Shown here: positions 36,012-45,791 of the stretch, in pieces
Layout: the number at the start of each line of letters is the position of its first letter
How positions within the stretch are numbered: position 1 is the first letter of the stretch
Assembly: GCA_021777055.1 (NCBI GenBank)
Contig: JAIQZO010000024.1
Location: forward strand, 124,001-188,000
From: Candidatus Anammoxibacter sp.
GTDB lineage: Bacteria > Planctomycetota > Brocadiia > Brocadiales > Anammoxibacteraceae
Reading direction: 5' to 3'
DNA length: 64,000 bases
The notes under the pieces: generated by a model
The model's input: the letters and a program-made list of their open reading frames with translations, nothing else
What the model was told of the DNA's origin: nothing
The model's database searches: none
Made by a program: the position numbers and the translations under genes

Positions 36012-37774
36012 TAGCACATATTGATCACGGAAAATCGACACTTGCCGATAGAATGCTTGAAAAAGCAAAGGCAATTACTCCACGGGAATTCAAGGAACAA
36101 ATATTAGACAACATGGACCTTGAACGGGAAAGAGGTATAACCATAAAAGCGAGCGCTGTTGCCATAAAATATGAAGTAAACGGGCAGATATATTCGCTTA
36201 ACCTTATTGATACTCCAGGCCACGTGGACTTCAGCTATGAAGTTGCACGCAGCCTGGCGGCATGTGAAGGCGCAATCTTACTTGTTGATTCATCGCAGGG
36301 AATAGAGGCTCAAACCGTCGCCAATATGCAGCTTGCGCTGGAATATAATTTGACTATTATACCGGTTTTGAGCAAAACAGATCTCCCCCACTCGCGGCCT
36401 GACGAGGTAATCGAAGAGTTGGAAACAAACCTCTGTATCGAGAATGATGAAGTGTTATTAATAAGTGCAAAGACAGGGGACGGGGTAGACGCACTATTTC
36501 ATCAGATAGTAAAAAGGTTCCCCTCACCTAAAGGTCAAAGTAATGGTCCTCTGCGAGCTATCGTATTTGATTCAGTCTATGATTCCTTTCGTGGTGTAAT
36601 TATCTACTTAAGGATTTTTGACGGAGAACTAAACAAGAGTGATACGATTTATATGATGAAAAAGGGAACATCTTTTGAGGTGTCTGAAGTAGGTGTTTTT
36701 ACCCCAAAGATGCTTCCTCAGGAGAAACTGTCCACCGGTGACGTGGGCTACTGTATTGCAAATATAAAGACAATTCAGGAGGTTGATATTGGTGATACTG
36801 TAACCAATAATTTTAACAAAGCAACTGTACCACTTGAAGGCTACAAGCAGCCGGCACCAATGGTATTCTGTGGGTTGTTCCCATCAGACAATACGGAATT
36901 TCATCCCTTAAGGATCGCACTTGATAAGCTGCGTCTCAATGACGCATCATTTACCTTTGAACCCGAGACATCGCAGGCGTTAGGGTTTGGATTCAGATGC
37001 GGATTTCTCGGACTGCTCCATATGGAAATAACACAGGAGCGCTTAGAACGGGAAAGCAAGATCAGCCTCGTACAGACGGCACCCAGCGTAACATATGAAA
37101 TCCTGAAAACAGATAATACAATAATAAGAATAAGCAACCCTGCAAAACTTCCAATGGTTAATAATATTGAGGAGTTTAGAGAACCAATCGTATTGGCAAA
37201 GATAATAGTGCCCAGCGAACACATTGGCACCATTATGCAGCTTTCAGAAGAGAAACGGGGCACATACATTGGTACTGAGTATCTTAGCGACAGAAGGGCC
37301 ATACTTTCATACGAGATCCCTCTTGCAGAGATTATCTTTGATTTTCATGATAAATTAAAGTCTTCTACAAAGGGTTACGGAACACTGGATTATGAATTTA
37401 AATACTTTAAAAAAGCAGATCTTATAAAGCTTGATATACTAGTAGGAAGCAAAAAAGTAGATGCTCTGGCAACAATAGTACACAGATCGGTTGCTGATTA
37501 CAGGGGAAGAAAGGTAGTAAAAAAACTTAAGGAGAAAATAGATCGGCACCTTTTTGAGATCCCAATTCAAGCAGCCATAGGCAGCAGGATAATTTCCCGT
37601 GAAACCATAAAGCCAATTTCAAAGAACGTTACCGCAAAATGTTACGGGGGTGATATAACAAGAAAAAGAAAACTGTTGGAAAAGCAGAAAGAGGGAAAAA
37701 AAAGAATGAAAACAGTTGGGCAGGTGCAAATACCACAGGAAGCATTTCTTTCCATATTGGGAGGAGATGAGTAG
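35978..37774 (+). CDS. lepA: Elongation factor 4 (LepA)
   Basis: 598 residues, full length. GTPase with G1 AHIDHGKSTLADRML, the switch region ERERGITIKASAVAI, DTPGHVDFSYEV and SKTDLP. The LepA-specific C-terminal domain ends SYEI..LAEIIFDFHDKLKSSTKGYG and MKTVGQVQIPQEAFLSIL. It acts on stalled or misassembled ribosomes. Start ATG 35978 lies inside the kinase gene. Confidence 0.97.
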   Translation: MGTENIRNFCIIAHIDHGKSTLADRMLEKAKAITPREFKEQILDNMDLERERGITIKASAVAIKYEVNGQIYSLNLIDTPGHVDFSYEVARSLAACEGAILLVDSSQGIEAQTVANMQLALEYNLTIIPVLSKTDLPHSRPDEVIEELETNLCIENDEVLLISAKTGDGVDALFHQIVKRFPSPKGQSNGPLRAIVFDSVYDSFRGVIIYLRIFDGELNKSDTIYMMKKGTSFEVSEVGVFTPKMLPQEKLSTGDVGYCIANIKTIQEVDIGDTVTNNFNKATVPLEGYKQPAPMVFCGLFPSDNTEFHPLRIALDKLRLNDASFTFEPETSQALGFGFRCGFLGLLHMEITQERLERESKISLVQTAPSVTYEILKTDNTIIRISNPAKLPMVNNIEEFREPIVLAKIIVPSEHIGTIMQLSEEKRGTYIGTEYLSDRRAILSYEIPLAEIIFDFHDKLKSSTKGYGTLDYEFKYFKKADLIKLDILVGSKKVDALATIVHRSVADYRGRKVVKKLKEKIDRHLFEIPIQAAIGSRIISRETIKPISKNVTAKCYGGDITRKRKLLEKQKEGKKRMKTVGQVQIPQEAFLSILGGDE

Positions 37775-37784
37775 TCGTACATAC

Positions 37785-38020
37785 ATAATGCGGCGATGCC
37801 GCAACCAAATTTGGAAGACAGAATTCAGGAGACAGAATCCAGAATAAAGTATAGATTTGTAGTTATTTCGCTATGTTAATTTATGGAGATAGAGACAAAT
37901 TATATCTGCTTTTCAACTCTTGTTTTGTTGTACTGACTCCTGGCTTCTGAATTCTGTCTTCCATAAAAGCTACAAAATCTTTAAAAAAAAGAAGTTTTTA
38001 TAGAGTAATACCATAGAACG
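37785..38020. repeat. Intergenic palindromic repeat, family A
   Basis: Edge GCGGCGATGCCGCAACCAAA. The left arm shows the heptad clearly: GAAGACA GAATTCA GGAGACA, continuing GAATCCA GAATAAA. The right arm is GAATTCTGTCTTCC; the tail is GAGTAATACCATAG. Between lepA and the SurA-like gene. Confidence 0.9.
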
Positions 38021-38134
38021 GGCATAAGTTGAATTTATAAATATTATATTAGCAATTTAGCCACATTAGGTGGATAATATTTATGCTGTTTTTTCAATTT
38101 AAACAACTATAATTGAAGTAAAAAGGATGCCAAT

Positions 38135-39133
38135 ATGAAAAGAAATTTTAGAGATAAACTAAAGCATAAATTAGTTTTCACATTTTTCCTTGCCTTCTTT
38201 GCACTTTTATACACAGACAATGTAAAAGGTGAAAAGGTTAACTCAATAGTAGCCATAGTCAACGAAGAAATTATAACAAACTTTGACGTCCTGCGGAGGA
38301 CTGCAATTGCATTGCAACAAGCAAAGGGTACCTTTAGCGAAGCTGATATAGGACGTAAGAAGTTAGAGTTTTACAAAGAAGCAATTGAGGAGCTGATTGA
38401 CCGCGAAGTGCTTGTACAGACCGCACAGGCGGCACTGATGAACGACGAAATCAAGATGGATGAAATTGAGAAAAACCTTGATTCATTCATTAAAGGGGCC
38501 GCAGAAGAAGTGGGTTCTTTGGCAAAATTTTACGAAATAGTATCCCAACAGGGAATGGATCCAATGGAAAAGAAACGCGAATTACGTGATGACCTAATGG
38601 TAGAAAAAATCTTGAAAGTAAACGTCTACCGTAAAGTAAATGTTCGCCCTAAGGATTCAAAAAACTATTATAATAATCATTTAAGTGAGTTTTACACTGA
38701 AAGGCAAGTCAGTTTCAGACAAATTTTAATCAAATTCTCTGAATATGAAGACAGGGCAGCCGCAAGAAAGGTCGCAGAAGAGGTAATGACCAAGCTAAAC
38801 AATTCCGAATTTTTCACATTTCTGGCAAAACAATACTCAAACGGCCCACATGCTGAGAACGGCGGATTATGGAGCGGAGAGGAAGTAAATGATGTAAGAA
38901 AAGATCTAAGAGATATAATATTTACCCTAAAGGAAGGTGAGCTTAGCGACGTAATAGAGTCTTCTGTCGGTTATCATATCATTAGATGCGAAGAGAATAA
39001 ACCCGAATCAGTTACTCCATTCAAAGACGTACAAGACGAGATCCACCAAAAGATATTTCGGGAAAAGTTTGCAGTTGAAAAGAAAAAATACGTCAACGAG
39101 CTAAAAAAGAAGTTCTATATCAGGCAATATTAA
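38135..39133 (+). CDS. surA: SurA-like periplasmic peptidyl-prolyl isomerase
   Basis: 332 residues, exported (hydrophobic segment FTFFLAFFALLYTDNVKG). N-terminal SurA-N chaperone region (VAIVNEEIITNFDVLRR). A single parvulin domain at about 185-285 begins VSFRQILIKF and contains AKQYSNGPHAENGGLWSGEE and SSVGYHIIRCEE. SurA normally carries two parvulin domains; here there is one. Assists outer membrane protein folding. Confidence 0.85.
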   Translation: MKRNFRDKLKHKLVFTFFLAFFALLYTDNVKGEKVNSIVAIVNEEIITNFDVLRRTAIALQQAKGTFSEADIGRKKLEFYKEAIEELIDREVLVQTAQAALMNDEIKMDEIEKNLDSFIKGAAEEVGSLAKFYEIVSQQGMDPMEKKRELRDDLMVEKILKVNVYRKVNVRPKDSKNYYNNHLSEFYTERQVSFRQILIKFSEYEDRAAARKVAEEVMTKLNNSEFFTFLAKQYSNGPHAENGGLWSGEEVNDVRKDLRDIIFTLKEGELSDVIESSVGYHIIRCEENKPESVTPFKDVQDEIHQKIFREKFAVEKKKYVNELKKKFYIRQY

Positions 39134-39176
39134 CGAGCATAGAATCTGGACATGGTCCGTAAACATAGTGTATGCT

Positions 39177-39198
39177 TCTGGTTATAATTATAACCAGA
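39177..39198. other. Perfect 22-bp palindrome
   Basis: TCTGGTTATAATTATAACCA followed by GA is fully self-complementary without a loop. It lies 44 bp after the SurA-like gene; operator or terminator not decidable. Confidence 0.5.
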
Positions 39199-39279
39199 GC
39201 CGCAATGACCGTTGGCAAAACTTATTGACAACCATACCGCATTGCTTTCTAAGGAATGCACATGTTAGTAAATGTAATT

Positions 39280-39600
39280 ATTCAGAATACAGTCGTCAGA
39301 ATTCAGAATATAGCACTAGTTTCCAGATTAATTTCTAGTTGGCGCCGCTTCGCGGAAACAAATGTCCGGTCAAAGAGCGCTCAATTTTGAGAAACATTTT
39401 TTAATCACAAGGGACACCAACAAAAGGTTTGAGACAAACGCCCTTAGGGCACGCTCATCAACCTAACAACATTTAAACAGTGCAAATGAGCAAAGAGGGC
39501 TTCTACCCACCAGTTAAATAGTTTCAATATTGTGTTGGTTTTCTCATTCGGAATTCTGACTCCTGAATTCTAAATACGCTAAATAGATACTAATAAATAG
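39280..39600. repeat. Family A repeat interrupted by other sequence
   Basis: The left part (39285-39345) has CAGAATTCAGAATATAGCAC and the right part (39540-39600) TTCTGACTCCTGAATTC. About 190 bp between them (for example TTGGCGCCGCTTCGCGGAA at 39340) is unlike other copies and may be a nested insertion. Confidence 0.55.
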
Positions 39601-39644
39601 CACATTCCTAAGTTACAACTAAATATATACTCTCCAGTGCGTGA

Positions 39645-41426
39645 TCATTTCCAATACGAATCCCATCGACTATCTACTCTTTTAATAATCTCATCCGGCA
39701 TTATCAAAGGCGCAGGATACCCATTTTTCCAGGTAGCATCTATACCCATTATGCCTCTGAACACAGGACTAATGCCGACCAGTTTCTCTTCAGAGAACGA
39801 AACATCGCGCTCAGCATCGAACCTTGTAAATATCCCCCAGATCGTCTGTTCTTCGTCATGAATATCAACATCCGGGCTGACAGCTGCAACGATCTTTGGC
39901 CCTACTAATTGGCTAGATTTAATCAATTTATTTACAACGTCCTTACCATTATCTTCAACTACAACGATAAGCAGCGTTTCATAAAGCAAACAGCAATCTA
40001 CAATCCTGTTATCCATTGCCCTTACAGAATCAACATTACAGGTATCTTTGACTGTTTTACCTAATTCAGATCTATTGTCTTTACCGTGCTTCCTTGTTGC
40101 ATCAATTATCATTTTACTGCCTAAATTCATCTTATAGCTCGTGAAATCCAGTGTATCAAGGGGAACTTTAGGTATCATTATAAAATCATATGCGGGGTCG
40201 AAATTATCATGTACCTCCTTTAATACTGCCTTGAAATCACGAACATTTACCCCATCAGAAACAGTAATAATACACTTTGTCAAAGAGAGCTGCCCCTCTC
40301 CCATAATTGAAAGCGCAGTCTTCATTGCCTCCTTGCTGTATCTCTCCTCAACTGAAACCACCAGCAAGTTGTGAAATCCTGCTTCATAATAGGCCCAAAG
40401 ATCTTCAATCTCCGGATGTATTAGACGAATCAACGGCCCTAAGACTTGCTGTGTAGCATTCCCTAAAAATTTATCTTCCATTGGTGGTCTACCAACAACA
40501 GTTGCAGGGAAAACCGGATTATTTCTGTGAGTAACCGATTTTATATGAAACACAGGAAACTCAGATGCATTGGAATAGTGTCCGAAATGGTCGCCAAACG
40601 GTCCCTCCATCCTCAATTCATCCAGATGAACAGTGCCTTCTAAGATAAACTCTGCATCTGCAGGTACTTTTATTGAGATAGAGTTACCTGTAGTCATTCT
40701 CGTACGTTTTCCCCTTAAAAAACCACTGAACATCACTTCATCCATACCTTCAGGTAATGCTGCCACAGTTGCCAGCAGTAATGCAGGGTCAGTTCCAAGG
40801 GCTACCGCAATCTCAAATTCCTTTCCTATCTTCTTTGCCTGGTAAAAATGAAAACCTCCACCTTTTTGTATTTGCCAATGCATGCCAGTTGTCTTATTGT
40901 CAAATACCTGCATACGATACATACCAACATTCCTTTTACCGGTATGGGGATCATAGGTAAAAACCTGCGGAAGTGTAATAAATGGTCCCCCATCCTCCGG
41001 CCATGAAGTAGTCACTGGCATTTCATTTAAATTCGGGCAGCTAATAACGTTCTCCTGCGACGTAGAATTACGAGAATTCTTAGGTAATGCCGAATAAATA
41101 CGCTTCGTCACCTCAATGTTTTCAAGGAATACCTTTGGTTTCGGAGGCATAGCATCTTCCATAAAGTGGATAAGCTCTTCTCCAAGCTTGTCAGGATGCT
41201 TACCCAGTGCCAATTCAATCCTCTTATCACTGGCCAGAACATTCATAGCCAATGGGTAGCGTGCACCTTTAATATTTTCAAAGAGTATGGCAGGCATTCC
41301 CTCATTTAACGCCCTAATGGCAATCTCCGACGCTTCTAAAGCCGCATCAACCTCAACCTTTACCCTTACCAACTCACCGTTTTTTTCCAAATACTTCAGA
41401 AAATCTTGTAATGAATATATTCTCAT
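39645..41426 (-). CDS. ubiD: UbiD-family prenylated-FMN decarboxylase
   Basis: 593 residues. Starts SLQDFLKYLEKNGELVRVK, as in UbiD. Contains GMHWQIQKGGGFHFYQAKK, EGPFGDHFGHYS (region of the catalytic Glu) and MGIDATWKNGYPAP near the end. It decarboxylates the 4-hydroxybenzoate-derived quinone precursor or a related aromatic or menaquinone-pathway acid. The length, above the E. coli enzyme, fits the menaquinone-linked (futalosine) clade, but that is not certain. No ubiX is in the window. Confidence 0.9.
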   Translation of the reverse strand: MRIYSLQDFLKYLEKNGELVRVKVEVDAALEASEIAIRALNEGMPAILFENIKGARYPLAMNVLASDKRIELALGKHPDKLGEELIHFMEDAMPPKPKVFLENIEVTKRIYSALPKNSRNSTSQENVISCPNLNEMPVTTSWPEDGGPFITLPQVFTYDPHTGKRNVGMYRMQVFDNKTTGMHWQIQKGGGFHFYQAKKIGKEFEIAVALGTDPALLLATVAALPEGMDEVMFSGFLRGKRTRMTTGNSISIKVPADAEFILEGTVHLDELRMEGPFGDHFGHYSNASEFPVFHIKSVTHRNNPVFPATVVGRPPMEDKFLGNATQQVLGPLIRLIHPEIEDLWAYYEAGFHNLLVVSVEERYSKEAMKTALSIMGEGQLSLTKCIITVSDGVNVRDFKAVLKEVHDNFDPAYDFIMIPKVPLDTLDFTSYKMNLGSKMIIDATRKHGKDNRSELGKTVKDTCNVDSVRAMDNRIVDCCLLYETLLIVVVEDNGKDVVNKLIKSSQLVGPKIVAAVSPDVDIHDEEQTIWGIFTRFDAERDVSFSEEKLVGISPVFRGIMGIDATWKNGYPAPLIMPDEIIKRVDSRWDSYWK

Positions 41427-41770
41427 TGTAAACCTATTTTATCAATTACGGTTTTGTTAAAACCGTGCGTATTTTTATTGAAATAAAATTTTTAATATTC
41501 TAAACTTTTGTCAACTATTTTGACATTACTTTTTTGAGATTAAAACTTTGGCTCTATTAAAATGATACGTTCAAAATGTAGGGGTTCAGAACTTTTCCCC
41601 TACAAACACTAACGTAAATCTACCAGGAAGATTGGTAATTTATTAATTTTCCAATTACTCTTATCTTTAATATCTGAATTAACCCTTCAGCGGACTTTAA
41701 TTACTAAATTCCAGAGAAAATTTATGTTTGAAATTTTACATCAATATCTATAATATTAAAGTATCACCTT

Positions 41771-41797
41771 AGGAGGCAGATTGTTATGCTCAAATAA
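41771..41797 (+). other. Consensus Shine-Dalgarno with a three-codon mini-ORF
   Basis: AGGAGG at 41771-41776, then ATG CTC AAA TAA starting at 41786. The frame codes only Met-Leu-Lys and sits immediately before the large hairpin at 41799. It could be a leader peptide, or the stub left when something inserted. Confidence 0.35.
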
Positions 41798-41798
41798 A

Positions 41799-41881
41799 GT
41801 ATGACTGGTTAAGCGATAGCAAGCCCCATTAGAACGTAAAGAATTATTTATGGGTTTTGCTATCGCTTAACCAATCATACT
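41799..41881. other. Long hairpin between ubiD and the MBL-fold gene
   Basis: Arms 41799-41829 and 41851-41881 are about 31 bp with some three mismatches (core GGTTAAGCGATAGCAA), loop about 21 nt. It is followed by CTACTACTTTTTAAA on the plus strand. Possible terminator/attenuator or remnant of a small mobile element. Confidence 0.55.
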
Positions 41882-41974
41882 ACTACTTTTTAAACCATAA
41901 CAAATACAAAAGTTGCCCATGCTACTTAAAAAAACTTATTCTGTTCAAAATAAAAATTTCTATACTATTAAATT

Positions 41975-42631
41975 ATGAAAGTAACATTTTTAGGACATTC
42001 TGCAGTAAAGCTTGACGGGTCTAGCATAATATACATAGACCCATTTCTATCCGGCAACCCACTAGCAACAATTTCAGTTGATCAGATTGATAAAGCTGAC
42101 TACGTTTTTGTCACGCATGATCACGATGACCACAAAGGAGATGCATTTGCCATTTGCGAGAATACAAACGCAACGCTGGTTTCTATCCACGAAACCGCAG
42201 TTGAAGCAGAGAATATGGGCATAAAAGCAGAAGGAATGAATATTGGCGGTACAATTAGATTCAATAACCTTAACATTAATATGGTAAACGCACAACACTC
42301 AAGTGCTACCGGACATCAGTGCGGAGTTGTTATTGAAATGGATAATTTCGTCATCTACCATCCGGGTGATACAGGGCTTTTTGGTGACATGAGGCTTATC
42401 GGTGAATTCTTTGCAATTGATCTGGCATTTATACCTATAGGAGATAGGTATACAATGGGCATCCCATCAGCGGTAAAAGCAGTAGAATTCCTCAAACCAA
42501 AAAGAGTTATACCAATGCACTATAACACATTTCCAATAATAGAAGCCGATCCTGAAGAGTTTAAGAATGCCGTTGGAAACTTCTCGGACGTTCTTATCAT
42601 TAAGCCTGGTGATACTTTTAACCTTTCATAA
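41975..42631 (+). CDS. UPF0173-type metallo-beta-lactamase-fold hydrolase
   Basis: 218 residues, the normal length. Metal ligands: HSAVKL at the N terminus, THDHDDHKGD (HxHxDH type), HSSATGHQCG, YHPGDTGLFGD and final MHYNTFP. UlaG-like group; substrate not known. It stands alone between a large hairpin and a family A repeat. Confidence 0.88.
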   Translation: MKVTFLGHSAVKLDGSSIIYIDPFLSGNPLATISVDQIDKADYVFVTHDHDDHKGDAFAICENTNATLVSIHETAVEAENMGIKAEGMNIGGTIRFNNLNINMVNAQHSSATGHQCGVVIEMDNFVIYHPGDTGLFGDMRLIGEFFAIDLAFIPIGDRYTMGIPSAVKAVEFLKPKRVIPMHYNTFPIIEADPEEFKNAVGNFSDVLIIKPGDTFNLS

Positions 42632-42634
42632 TGA

Positions 42635-42848
42635 TAGATAGCGGAACCAAACTTAACTAAATCTAGAATTGAGAATTCAGAAGAGCAGATTCAGAACAAA
42701 ACATAGGTTTATAACCATTTCCCCATGTTATTAATCCTAAGATCTGTATGCACTTCCGTCATCCTGCCGTAGATTATATTGAATTCTGATTCCAGAAAGA
42801 CGACAGAGGATACAAAGACTACAACTTGGATAGAAAGTTATACTAATT
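42635..42848. repeat. Intergenic palindromic repeat, family A (diverged)
   Basis: GCGGAACCAAACTTAACTAA edge, arms GAATTGAGAATTCAGAA and TTGAATTCTGATTCC, core CAGAACAAAACATAGGTTTA. Same block order as the better copies, with more substitutions. Confidence 0.65.
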
Positions 42849-42850
42849 AT

Positions 42851-43828
42851 TTAAACTTCCTGTATCAGGTTATTCTCTGCAAGGCGAAAACACTTTGATC
42901 CTTGAAATGTGCCGCGCCGATTAAACTCATTCTTTATTAATTCAAGTATTTTGGACTTACTTAATGTCCATATGGGTGAAATAAGGAATTTACCGTTCGT
43001 ATCACCCATCAATCTTTGTATAGTAACGTTCGCGGGGATATGTTCCAGGAAGTCTACCACTAACGGCACATACTCTTCAATAGACATGGTCTTCACATTA
43101 CCATTAAAGTACTCATCTGCTAATGCCGTATTCTTTGCCACATAAAGATGATGAACTTTCAACCCGTCAATATTGAGCGTAGAAACCGCATTTGCCGTTT
43201 TGATCATATCTTCCCTGTCCTCATCCGGAAGGCCTAATATAACGTGGAGACAGATAAAAATACCTAATCCCTTTGTACGGTTTACAGCATCCTCACAATC
43301 ATTAAAAAGGTGCCCGCGGTTTATCTTTATAAGTGTACGATCATGCATTGACTGCAGACCATATTCAATCCAGGTATGAAACTTACGGCTATACCCACTG
43401 ATAAGTTGCAAAACCTCATCTGAAACACAATCAGGCCTTGTACCAATGGAAATCCCTACAATATCATCCTCTCCCAAAGCCTGTTCATATCTCTCTTTTA
43501 AGACATTAACATCCGCATAAGTATTTGTAAACGACTGGAAGTAAGCAATAAATTTCTCCGCACCATATCTCTTTTTGAGAAACTCTTTACCTGCTTTTAC
43601 CTGCTCTTTTATAGATAAACGTCTCTCCTTCACATTTGGACTGAAGCTCTCATTTGCACAGTAGATACACCCACCGGAACCTAACTCTCCACTCATGTTT
43701 GGGCATGTAAAACCTGCATTTACCGGTATTTTATATACCTTAAATGGAAATTTTTTCTTTAAGAACCGACTGAAAGGATAATATCTCTCTTCATAATTAC
43801 ACGATGTATCTCCTACATTTCTATGCAT
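42851..43828 (-). CDS. yhcC: TIGR01212-family radical SAM protein (YhcC)
   Basis: 325 residues. RYYPFSRFLKKKFPFKVYKI opening. Cluster cysteines in CPNMSGELGSGGCIYC (spacing C-x11-C-x2-C, characteristic of this family). Then AYFQSFTNTYADVNVLKERY and GISIGTRPDCVSDEVL. Function of YhcC is not established. Flanked on both sides by family A repeats. Confidence 0.92.
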   Translation of the reverse strand: MHRNVGDTSCNYEERYYPFSRFLKKKFPFKVYKIPVNAGFTCPNMSGELGSGGCIYCANESFSPNVKERRLSIKEQVKAGKEFLKKRYGAEKFIAYFQSFTNTYADVNVLKERYEQALGEDDIVGISIGTRPDCVSDEVLQLISGYSRKFHTWIEYGLQSMHDRTLIKINRGHLFNDCEDAVNRTKGLGIFICLHVILGLPDEDREDMIKTANAVSTLNIDGLKVHHLYVAKNTALADEYFNGNVKTMSIEEYVPLVVDFLEHIPANVTIQRLMGDTNGKFLISPIWTLSKSKILELIKNEFNRRGTFQGSKCFRLAENNLIQEV

Positions 43829-44050
43829 TATAGTATTACCTTATAAAACTTCATTTTAAAGATTTTGTCGTCTTTCTGGAATATAGAATTCAGGATACAA
43901 GTGGTAGAACAACAGAAATCAAGAGTTGGAAAGCACATATAGTTTTACGATTAATAGTATAGTAAAATAACTACAAATCTATGCTTTATTCTAAATTCTG
44001 TCTCCTGAATTCTGTATTCCAAATTTAGTTGCAGCTTCGCCGTACTATGG
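43828..44050. repeat. Intergenic palindromic repeat, family A (reverse orientation)
   Basis: Reads in the opposite direction to the trkA and lepA copies. The GTATTACC tail is at 43831, arms are GGAATATAGAATTCAGG and CCTGAATTCTGTATTCC, and the edge TTGCAGCTTCGCCG is at about 44030-44043. Confidence 0.85.
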
Positions 44051-44144
44051 TATTACTCTACAAAACATGTTTTTAAGGCAGAAGTTTGATTTCTAAAACG
44101 ATAAAGTATCTATGAAAATGGCATGACAAACTAACTATGATGTC

Positions 44145-44192
44145 AAAAAAAAATGCCTTCAGTTGTGATAAAACACAAAAGAAGGCATTTTT
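44145..44192 (-). terminator. Intrinsic terminator of the porin gene
   Basis: Stem AAAAATGCCTTC/GAAGGCATTTTT; on the minus strand it is followed by eight T. Lies 29 bp after the porin stop. Confidence 0.85.
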
Positions 44193-44220
44193 AAGATCTA
44201 ACTTAAGATTATAACAAACC

Positions 44221-45474
44221 TTAGAATATATAAGAAAAACCTATAGCAAAGATATCATCGCTGTCACGTCCATTACCATCACTTTTAGCACCAAAAGTCG
44301 GTCTTAATCCATCTGCATCTCTAAAGCCAGCTGAAGCTTTTCCACTACTTGTTCCACCAAAATCATTATGTCTATATTCTGGCCTAATAAGCAAATTATC
44401 ACTAACACGAATATTCATTGTAAGAGTTGTTTCCCAAATGTTTATACCGAACTCATCAGTATAATCAGAATATTCATATCTCCAAGCAAGATTCATCCAA
44501 TCAGTAAACTGATAGATAGCTGTAATTGCGCCACCTGCCCAGCTACTGTTTGAACCTTCATCATTAAAACCGTCTCCATCTGTATCAACTGAATCCTCTT
44601 CATTCCATCCATAATCAAAGTTTAAAAGGAATGAAAGTTTGTCAGTAACAACAACTGTACTTACAAAGTCTAAAAGATGAGTTAAGTCCTTATCATTATC
44701 AGGTCTTTCTGCACCATGGATACCATTGGCAACAAAAGAAAATCTGTCATTTGGTGTCCAAGCAACCTGCCATCCACCTGTTTTAGCATCATTGCTATCA
44801 ACAAAAGTATCCCATCCGTTAACAAGGAAACCAGTAACCCTGATAGTATCAGTCAACTGATAACCCATGCTAAGACCTGTATGGGTAAACGGAATAGAGT
44901 TATTATAATTATGACTATGTGTCAAGTTAGGGTTGTCTACATCTTCAATGTATTCAGACCCAATCCAGGTAGCAAACTTACCAATCCTGAAATCAATACC
45001 TTTTCCTATAGGAATAAGCCACTGAACCCAACCAGCCTGCAAAGCAAACCTGTCTTCATCATTGTTGTCATGATCACCATTTGGAAATCTACCACCAAAA
45101 GTAAGGTTTCTAGCAATTTCACCATAGTTTGTTACAAAACCAAAACCAACTGGATGCTCTTCAGTCGCCTCTTTGACAACCTGAATCTCAATACTTTCCA
45201 AGTTTATTGAGTTATCGTCTCTAAACTCAAGAAAGTTTGGAAATGCAAGGGCATCTCTACCACCACCTCTAACACCTGTGAAAACAGGGCTATGACCAGA
45301 TGAGTGCTCAGAGGCGTTATATTGGTATGCAGCTGTTGCAAAACCACTTATATTCACGCCTTCAAGGATACCATCCAAGTTTGGCCCTTCTTCTTCCTGT
45401 GCGAATACACCCGTACTCAAACACATCACAAATGCCAAACTCAATACCAACGACAATAAAAAGTTTTTCTTCAT
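44221..45474 (-). CDS. Outer membrane beta-barrel porin (BBP2/OmpL-like)
   Basis: 417 residues with a textbook signal peptide (MKKNFLLSLVLSLAFVMCLS..GVFAQ). The mature part is rich in alternating Tyr/Trp/Phe strands (AGWVQWLIPIGKGIDFRIGK, LNLAWRYEYSDYTDE) and ends in an aromatic residue (SYIF), the signal for outer membrane insertion. Strong Shine-Dalgarno AAGGAG 7 nt before ATG, its own promoter and a strong terminator suggest high expression as a single gene. Solute unknown. Confidence 0.85.
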   Translation of the reverse strand: MKKNFLLSLVLSLAFVMCLSTGVFAQEEEGPNLDGILEGVNISGFATAAYQYNASEHSSGHSPVFTGVRGGGRDALAFPNFLEFRDDNSINLESIEIQVVKEATEEHPVGFGFVTNYGEIARNLTFGGRFPNGDHDNNDEDRFALQAGWVQWLIPIGKGIDFRIGKFATWIGSEYIEDVDNPNLTHSHNYNNSIPFTHTGLSMGYQLTDTIRVTGFLVNGWDTFVDSNDAKTGGWQVAWTPNDRFSFVANGIHGAERPDNDKDLTHLLDFVSTVVVTDKLSFLLNFDYGWNEEDSVDTDGDGFNDEGSNSSWAGGAITAIYQFTDWMNLAWRYEYSDYTDEFGINIWETTLTMNIRVSDNLLIRPEYRHNDFGGTSSGKASAGFRDADGLRPTFGAKSDGNGRDSDDIFAIGFSYIF

Positions 45475-45570
45475 TTTATCTCCTTTTAAGAAAAAAATAA
45501 ATTTTACCAGTTTAAAAAATTACAAAACAACATATAACCTATTGGTACTAGGTTGACAAAGGTATCGTAT

Positions 45571-45599
45571 AAAATAATAAAATAAAGCGCAGTTGTCAA
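45571..45599 (-). promoter_or_regulatory. Sigma-70-type promoter of the porin gene
   Basis: On the minus strand TTGACA (45599-45594), 17-bp spacer, TATTTT (45576-45571). Leaves a leader of roughly 90 nt. Confidence 0.6.
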
Positions 45600-45791
45600 G
45601 AAGAAAAGAATGTTTTTTTAAGATTTTGTTAATTAAACCTATATTTAATTCTTCCACCAAAAGAACGAGAAATAGAGCATACATTAAAGTATTTGAACCC
45701 TTATATTTAGAAAGTTTAAACGAAACTAATATGGTTCAAGCCAAACTAATATGGTTTATTATTATTTTAGCAAACAAAACAAATAACAAAC

